DNA of 64,000 nucleotides from Paenibacillus sp. Soil750. GTDB taxonomy: Bacteria; Bacillota; Bacilli; Paenibacillales; NBRC-103111. Of the stretch, positions 59,880-64,000 are shown in pieces. Position 1 is the first letter of the stretch. Each line of letters begins with the position of its first letter. Location of the stretch: the NCBI RefSeq assembly GCF_001428045.1, contig NZ_LMSD01000001.1:124001-188000 (forward strand). Reading direction: 5' to 3'. The position numbers and the translations under genes are program-made. Below the pieces are notes generated by a model. That model was given only the letters and a program-made list of their open reading frames with translations, was not told the origin of the DNA and made no database searches.

Positions 59880-61658
59880 ATGAAATTATCCGATTATGTA
59901 GTGGATGTTATTGCAAAAGAGGGAGTATCCCACGTTTTTGAATTCATTGGAGGCGCAATTGTACACATATTAGATTCAATTTCAAATAGAGATGATATTG
60001 AGTGTGTCTCTGTGCGCCACGAGCAGGCAGGGGCTTTTGCAGCAGAAGCATATGCTCGCATCAATGGGAAACTTGGGGTTGCAATGGCGACAAGTGGTCC
60101 AGGGGCACTTAACCTCCTTACAGGTATTGGAAGTTGTTATTTTGATTCTGTTCCCTGTTTGTTTATAACAGGTCAAGTTAATACCTATGAATATAAATTC
60201 GATAGGCCAGTAAGACAAATAGGATTTCAAGAAACTGACATTGTAAGTGTAGCTCGTCCCTTAACAAAGTATGCTGAGTTGGTTACCGACCCTAATAGAA
60301 TCAGATATAGTTTAGAAAAGGCAGTTTTTCTAGCTCAAAGTGGTAGACCCGGACCAGTTTTATTAGATATTCCTATGAATTTACAAAGAACTGATATTGA
60401 GCCAGAAATACTAGAAAGTTTTTTTGATAGCAATGAATATAAGCAAATTATTCAACAAAGTAACTCATTAAATTCTAAAATGTTAGATGAAATCAAAGAA
60501 GTAATTGCTAACTCCAAAAGACCTGTAATATTAGCTGGGGGTGGCATAAGAGCAGCCAACGCAAGTAAGAATCTTGAACAGTTATCGCTAATAACAGGTA
60601 TCCCAGTTGTAACTTCACTTATGGGTATTGATGCTATTTCTCATTCGAATTCGTTGAATTTTGGCATGATTGGTTCATATGGAAATCGATATAGTAATCT
60701 TGTTTTGGCTAATTGTGACTTGTTAATCATATTAGGTTCAAGATTAGATAGTAGACAAACAGGGACTCGTCCTGACACGTTTGCTAGAGGCGCTTTGAAA
60801 ATTCATGTGGATATTGATGAAAACGAACTTAATGCTAAAGTTAAGGTGAATTATGCTATCCATCACGATGTGAATGAATTCCTTATTTCATTAAACGAGA
60901 AACTAAGCCAAGATAAGTTTATTAAGCTTGATCTGAGTAATTGGTATGAAACATTTAAAACTTTCAAAAATAAGTATCCAACTTACTCAGCTGAGACTAA
61001 AATAAATGTGATTGAGCCTAACAGATTCATAGAATTTTTATCTTCGAAATGTAAAGATGGAGATATCATTAGTTTAGATGTCGGGCAACATCAAATGTGG
61101 GCATCTCAATCATTTAGACTAAAACCCAAACAGCGATTATTAAATTCTGGTGGTATGGGTGCAATGGGTTTTTCACTACCAGCTGCGATAGGTGCAACTT
61201 TGTCTTCTGGACAAGATGCTATTGTTATTGCAGGTGATGGTGGGTTTCAGGTAAATATTCAAGAGTTAGATACAATAGTAAGATTGAATTTGCCAATAAA
61301 GATTTTTGTTTTAAATAATAGTTGCTTAGGTATGGTAAGACAATTTCAAGATATTTACTTCAACGGGAGGCAACAATCCACCATGTACCAAAATCCAGAT
61401 TTCGTTGAAATAGCTAGAGCCTACGGTATTGTGGCATACAATGTTAATAATATGGAAGAAGCAAAAGAAATAATTCCTAATGTTATGAGTACTACTGGAC
61501 CTGTTTTTGTAGAAGTTAAGTTAGAGAAAGATACAGCTGTTAACCCTAAACTTGTAGTAAATAGACCGATAGAAGATATGTATCCACATTTAGAACGAGA
61601 AGAATTAAAAGAAATTATGTTAATTGATCTAGTTGAAGAGATGGAAGTTCCAAAATAA
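59880..61658 (+). CDS. Thiamine-diphosphate enzyme, YerE-like sugar acetyltransferring lyase
   Basis: A 592-residue enzyme of the acetolactate-synthase fold: the N-terminal catalytic Glu in VRHEQAGAF (E48), a middle domain, and the C-terminal ThDP motif GDGGFQVNIQEL...LNN (about residue 450). A housekeeping acetolactate synthase is unlikely: there is no small subunit gene and the gene sits between rfbG and a sugar reductase. YerE of Yersinia adds a two-carbon acetyl unit from pyruvate to C4 of a CDP-4-keto-3,6-dideoxyhexose; this gene is in the matching pathway position. The stop overlaps the next start by one base. Confidence 0.82.
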   Translation: MKLSDYVVDVIAKEGVSHVFEFIGGAIVHILDSISNRDDIECVSVRHEQAGAFAAEAYARINGKLGVAMATSGPGALNLLTGIGSCYFDSVPCLFITGQVNTYEYKFDRPVRQIGFQETDIVSVARPLTKYAELVTDPNRIRYSLEKAVFLAQSGRPGPVLLDIPMNLQRTDIEPEILESFFDSNEYKQIIQQSNSLNSKMLDEIKEVIANSKRPVILAGGGIRAANASKNLEQLSLITGIPVVTSLMGIDAISHSNSLNFGMIGSYGNRYSNLVLANCDLLIILGSRLDSRQTGTRPDTFARGALKIHVDIDENELNAKVKVNYAIHHDVNEFLISLNEKLSQDKFIKLDLSNWYETFKTFKNKYPTYSAETKINVIEPNRFIEFLSSKCKDGDIISLDVGQHQMWASQSFRLKPKQRLLNSGGMGAMGFSLPAAIGATLSSGQDAIVIAGDGGFQVNIQELDTIVRLNLPIKIFVLNNSCLGMVRQFQDIYFNGRQQSTMYQNPDFVEIARAYGIVAYNVNNMEEAKEIIPNVMSTTGPVFVEVKLEKDTAVNPKLVVNRPIEDMYPHLEREELKEIMLIDLVEEMEVPK

Positions 61659-62617
61659 TGATAAGTCCTCAAAATAAAGTTGCAAATAAGAAGAGAGTAG
61701 CCATTTTAGGAGCAACTGGACATATTGCGAAGAATCTAGTTGTAGGATTATATAGTCATTTTGATTTGTATTTGTTTGCTAGAACGCAAGAGAAACTTGA
61801 GATTTTTCTAAATGGTAATAAAATTGCAAATCAAGTTACTGTATTGAATTTCGAACTATTCATGGAAACTAAATTTGATATTATCATTAATTGTATTGGA
61901 ATTGGTGATCCTGGAAAGTTAAGTAGTAATATTAGTTCCATCTTCTTTATTACTGAGAAGTACGATAACTTAATTTTGAATTATTTAGAGAGAAACTCTC
62001 AAAGCTTATATATCAACTTAAGTAGCGGTGCAGCCTACCTCAATAACTTTAATAAACCAGCAACAATAGCAACACAATCTCAAATATCAATAAACAATAT
62101 TTCACCTGCTGAATGTTATGGTATCAGTAAGTTAAATTCTGAAGCTAAACATCGTGTTATGTCACAATATAATATTGTTGATTTAAGAGTATTCGGATTT
62201 TTTAGTAGATATATTGAAATGGATTCCAAGTTTTTCATGACTGAAGTAATTAGTTGTCTTTTAAAAGATAAAATATTGATAACTAACTCTGAAAACATGA
62301 TTAGAGACTATATCCACCCAGAAGATTTAATATCATTAATTAAATTAATAGCAGAAAAAAAGAGAGTGAATGATGCTTATGATGCATATTCATTAAAGCC
62401 AACGACAAAATTAGAGATTTTGGAAAATTTATCCGATAGATATGGATTAAAATATGAATATTCAAATCCTGAAAAAAAATCTTCAATAACAGGAAATAAG
62501 CCCAATTATTTTTCAGAGTATTATCATGCACAAACGCTTGGTTTTCTCCCAAAATATGATTCAATAACTAGTCTTATTACTGAGTATGAATATTTGAAAA
62601 ACAAAATAATTCAATGA
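61658..62617 (+). CDS. NAD-dependent epimerase/reductase, YerF-like
   Basis: A 319-residue Rossmann-fold protein. The cofactor loop is ILGATGHIAKNL (residues 16-27), the Ser patch is NLSSGAAYL, and YGISK supplies the YxxxK catalytic pair. It is only distantly similar to standard epimerases and very AT-rich. In Yersinia, YerF reduces the acetyl side chain added by YerE; adjacency and one-base overlap with the ThDP gene support that role here. The residues defining YerF cannot be checked without alignment. Confidence 0.72.
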   Translation: MISPQNKVANKKRVAILGATGHIAKNLVVGLYSHFDLYLFARTQEKLEIFLNGNKIANQVTVLNFELFMETKFDIIINCIGIGDPGKLSSNISSIFFITEKYDNLILNYLERNSQSLYINLSSGAAYLNNFNKPATIATQSQISINNISPAECYGISKLNSEAKHRVMSQYNIVDLRVFGFFSRYIEMDSKFFMTEVISCLLKDKILITNSENMIRDYIHPEDLISLIKLIAEKKRVNDAYDAYSLKPTTKLEILENLSDRYGLKYEYSNPEKKSSITGNKPNYFSEYYHAQTLGFLPKYDSITSLITEYEYLKNKIIQ

Positions 62618-62627
62618 GGAAGTAAAA

Positions 62628-63623
62628 ATGAAAAACATTAGTATAGTAACCCCGTGTTACAATGAGGAAGAGAACGTCGAAGAATTATATCGTCAAGTTA
62701 AGTTATGTATGGATCAGCTTCCAAACTACAGCTATGAACACATATTTATAGACAACGCATCAAAAGACAGTACTGTAGCAATTTTAAAAAAAATTGCTTC
62801 TAAAGATCTTAAAGTTAAAATTATTGTGAATGCTCGTAATTTTGGTCATATTCGTTCTCCATATCATGCTTTACTTCAAGCCAGTGGCGAAGCAGTTATA
62901 CTATTGGTTGCTGATTTACAAGACCCTCCAACAATGATTAAGGATTTCATTGGAAAATGGGAAGAAGGCTATAAAGTTGTACTTGGTGTTAAGACGCAAA
63001 GTGAGGAATCAGCTCCTATGTTTGCCATCAGGAAAATGTATTACAATTTTATAAATCGAGTTTCTGAAATTGAATTGACTAAAAATAATACTGGATTTGG
63101 ATTATATGATCAAAAGGTTATTGAAATTTTAAGAGGTATTGATGATCCTTATCCCTATTTTAGAGGACTTATTTCTGATATTGGTTTTGAAAGTTATAAG
63201 ATTGAATATGTACAGCCCGTAAGAAAAAGAGGAATAACGAAGAATAATTTTTATACTTTATATGATATTGCGATGTTAGGTATAACAAATCATTCTAAAG
63301 TACCCCTACGAATAGCTGCAATGTTAGGATTTGCCATGTCAGCAGTAAGTTTATTGGTTGCGATTATCTACTTTTTAGCAAAAGTGTTTTTTTGGAGCTA
63401 CTTTTCAGTAGGTGTTGCTCCTCTAGTAATTGGGCTCTTTTTGTTTTCTTCAGTGCAACTATTTTTTATTGGGATTATTGGAGAATATATTGGTTCTATC
63501 CACACGCAGGTGCTCAAGAGACCGCTTGTAATTGAAAGAGAAAGAGTTAATTTTCAGCAGGATCATCCGTATTTTTTATACAATTTAGCTAAAAGTGAAA
63601 TTGCGACCTCATCATCTGATTAA
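62628..63623 (+). CDS. GtrB-like polyprenyl-phosphate glycosyltransferase (GT2)
   Basis: A 331-residue membrane-associated GT2. The N-terminal catalytic domain carries SIVTPCYNEEENVEELY, IDNASKDST and VADLQDPP, and two C-terminal membrane helices lie at about residues 230-300, the plan of DPM1/GtrB/ArnC proteins. It transfers a nucleotide-linked sugar to undecaprenyl phosphate on the inner face, for flipping by GtrA. As the last gene of the CDP-sugar operon its donor may be the branched CDP sugar. This is inference from context. Confidence 0.87.
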   Translation: MKNISIVTPCYNEEENVEELYRQVKLCMDQLPNYSYEHIFIDNASKDSTVAILKKIASKDLKVKIIVNARNFGHIRSPYHALLQASGEAVILLVADLQDPPTMIKDFIGKWEEGYKVVLGVKTQSEESAPMFAIRKMYYNFINRVSEIELTKNNTGFGLYDQKVIEILRGIDDPYPYFRGLISDIGFESYKIEYVQPVRKRGITKNNFYTLYDIAMLGITNHSKVPLRIAAMLGFAMSAVSLLVAIIYFLAKVFFWSYFSVGVAPLVIGLFLFSSVQLFFIGIIGEYIGSIHTQVLKRPLVIERERVNFQQDHPYFLYNLAKSEIATSSSD

Positions 63624-63640
63624 TAAATGGAGGTTTTTAC

Positions 63641-64000
63641 ATGAAAGGTATAATTCTAGCCGGGGGAACGGGCTCACGTCTCTTTCCACTTACTAAAGTT
63701 ACAAACAAACATCTGCTTCCTGTTGGGAAGTATCCAATGATCTTTCATTCTGTAGCTAAACTTAAGCAAGCAGACATCTGCGATATTTTAATTGTCACTG
63801 GTAAGGAACATATGGGTGATGTGGTCAACCTACTAGGAAGTGGGCGGGACATGGGTGTAACCTTTACGTATAAAGTGCAGGACGAAGCTGGGGGAATTGC
63901 TCAAGCCCTTGATCTTGCTGAACAATTTGCTAAAAATGAACAAATGGTTGTCATCCTTGGTGACAATGTATTTGAAGAGAGTATTGTGCCGTTTGTAAGT
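63641..64000 (+). CDS. rfbA: Glucose-1-phosphate thymidylyltransferase, partial
   Basis: The first 120 codons of a sugar nucleotidyltransferase cut by the right edge. IILAGGTGSRLFPLTKVTNK and HLLPVGKYPMI are typical of the RfbA/RmlA family (here the Firmicutes variant with NKHLLPVGKYPM). It would make dTDP-glucose. TGGAGG precedes the ATG. The base composition is closer to the housekeeping genes than to the AT-rich genes just before it, marking the edge of the AT-rich block. Confidence 0.88.
   Translation, partial: MKGIILAGGTGSRLFPLTKVTNKHLLPVGKYPMIFHSVAKLKQADICDILIVTGKEHMGDVVNLLGSGRDMGVTFTYKVQDEAGGIAQALDLAEQFAKNEQMVVILGDNVFEESIVPFVS

Noticed and set aside
59880..61658. Housekeeping acetolactate synthase large subunit (ilvB)
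   Set aside because: There is no ilvN, ilvC or leu neighbour, and the gene is embedded between CDP-sugar genes with overlapping ends, which fits a sugar-modifying YerE-like enzyme better.

Overview
The window reads as the chromosome of an endospore-forming Bacillales bacterium, most likely Paenibacillus or a close relative. The evidence is two complete GerA-type germinant receptor operons, an H-type small acid-soluble spore protein, a CotD-like coat protein, T-box leaders, a CIRCE-controlled groESL operon, and the block tsaE-tsaB-rimI-tsaD ... ABC-F ... moaC ... tatA-tatC-groES-groEL, which matches the Bacillus subtilis ydi-groE order. No rRNA, tRNA or CRISPR array was seen.

Layout. 1-1.7 kb: end of a membrane-anchored M23 peptidase gene facing a chromosomal ParM-like actin. 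1.7-18.2 kb: a sporulation and DNA-repair block holding germination operon 1 (minus strand, A-C-small D-B), cardiolipin synthase, germination operon 2 (plus strand, A-C-B), two ArsB/NhaD-type ion transporters, the non-homologous end-joining genes ku, a stand-alone LigD-type polymerase and a stand-alone LigD-type ligase, and a small acidic protein coupled to sspH. 18.3-33.4 kb: conserved housekeeping genes for the tRNA t6A modification, leucine synthesis (leuA behind two T-boxes in series), an ABC-F protein, folate and molybdenum cofactor genes, the minimal TatA-TatC translocase and GroESL. A DnaA-box cluster lies between leuA and the ABC-F gene, and a four-copy palindromic repeat precedes tatA. 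33.4-38.5 kb: a decayed variable region with remnants of a tyrosine recombinase and a serine recombinase, small orphan genes and one GT-C-like membrane protein. 38.6-43.3 kb: a SWIM zinc-finger gene translationally coupled to an SNF2 helicase gene. 43.3-64 kb: a large surface glycan cluster.

The glycan cluster is the most interesting part. Its first half (43.3-53.7 kb) has a WsfB-like O-antigen ligase, a Wzm/Wzt ABC exporter with a carbohydrate-binding Wzt tail, a 1116-residue methyltransferase / coiled-coil / GT2 / GT4 protein like the S-layer glycan enzyme WsaE, and GDP-mannose 4,6-dehydratase supply genes. This is the layout of S-layer glycoprotein glycan loci. The second half (54.2-63.6 kb) is a compact operon that encodes CDP-glucose synthesis and 3,6-dideoxygenation (RfbF, RfbG, RfbH), a thiamine-diphosphate enzyme and an NAD-dependent reductase in the positions of YerE and YerF (branched-chain sugar yersiniose), and three pieces of a Gtr-type extracytoplasmic glycosylation system: GtrA flippase, GtrB-like polyprenyl-phosphate glycosyltransferase and a large multispan protein. 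I infer that the operon makes a CDP-linked branched 3,6-dideoxyhexose and attaches it outside the membrane as a glycan side branch. The cluster interior is strikingly AT-rich compared with its flanks, suggesting horizontal acquisition.

All calls come from reading the sequence; no database search was run. Residue positions are estimates to within a few residues.
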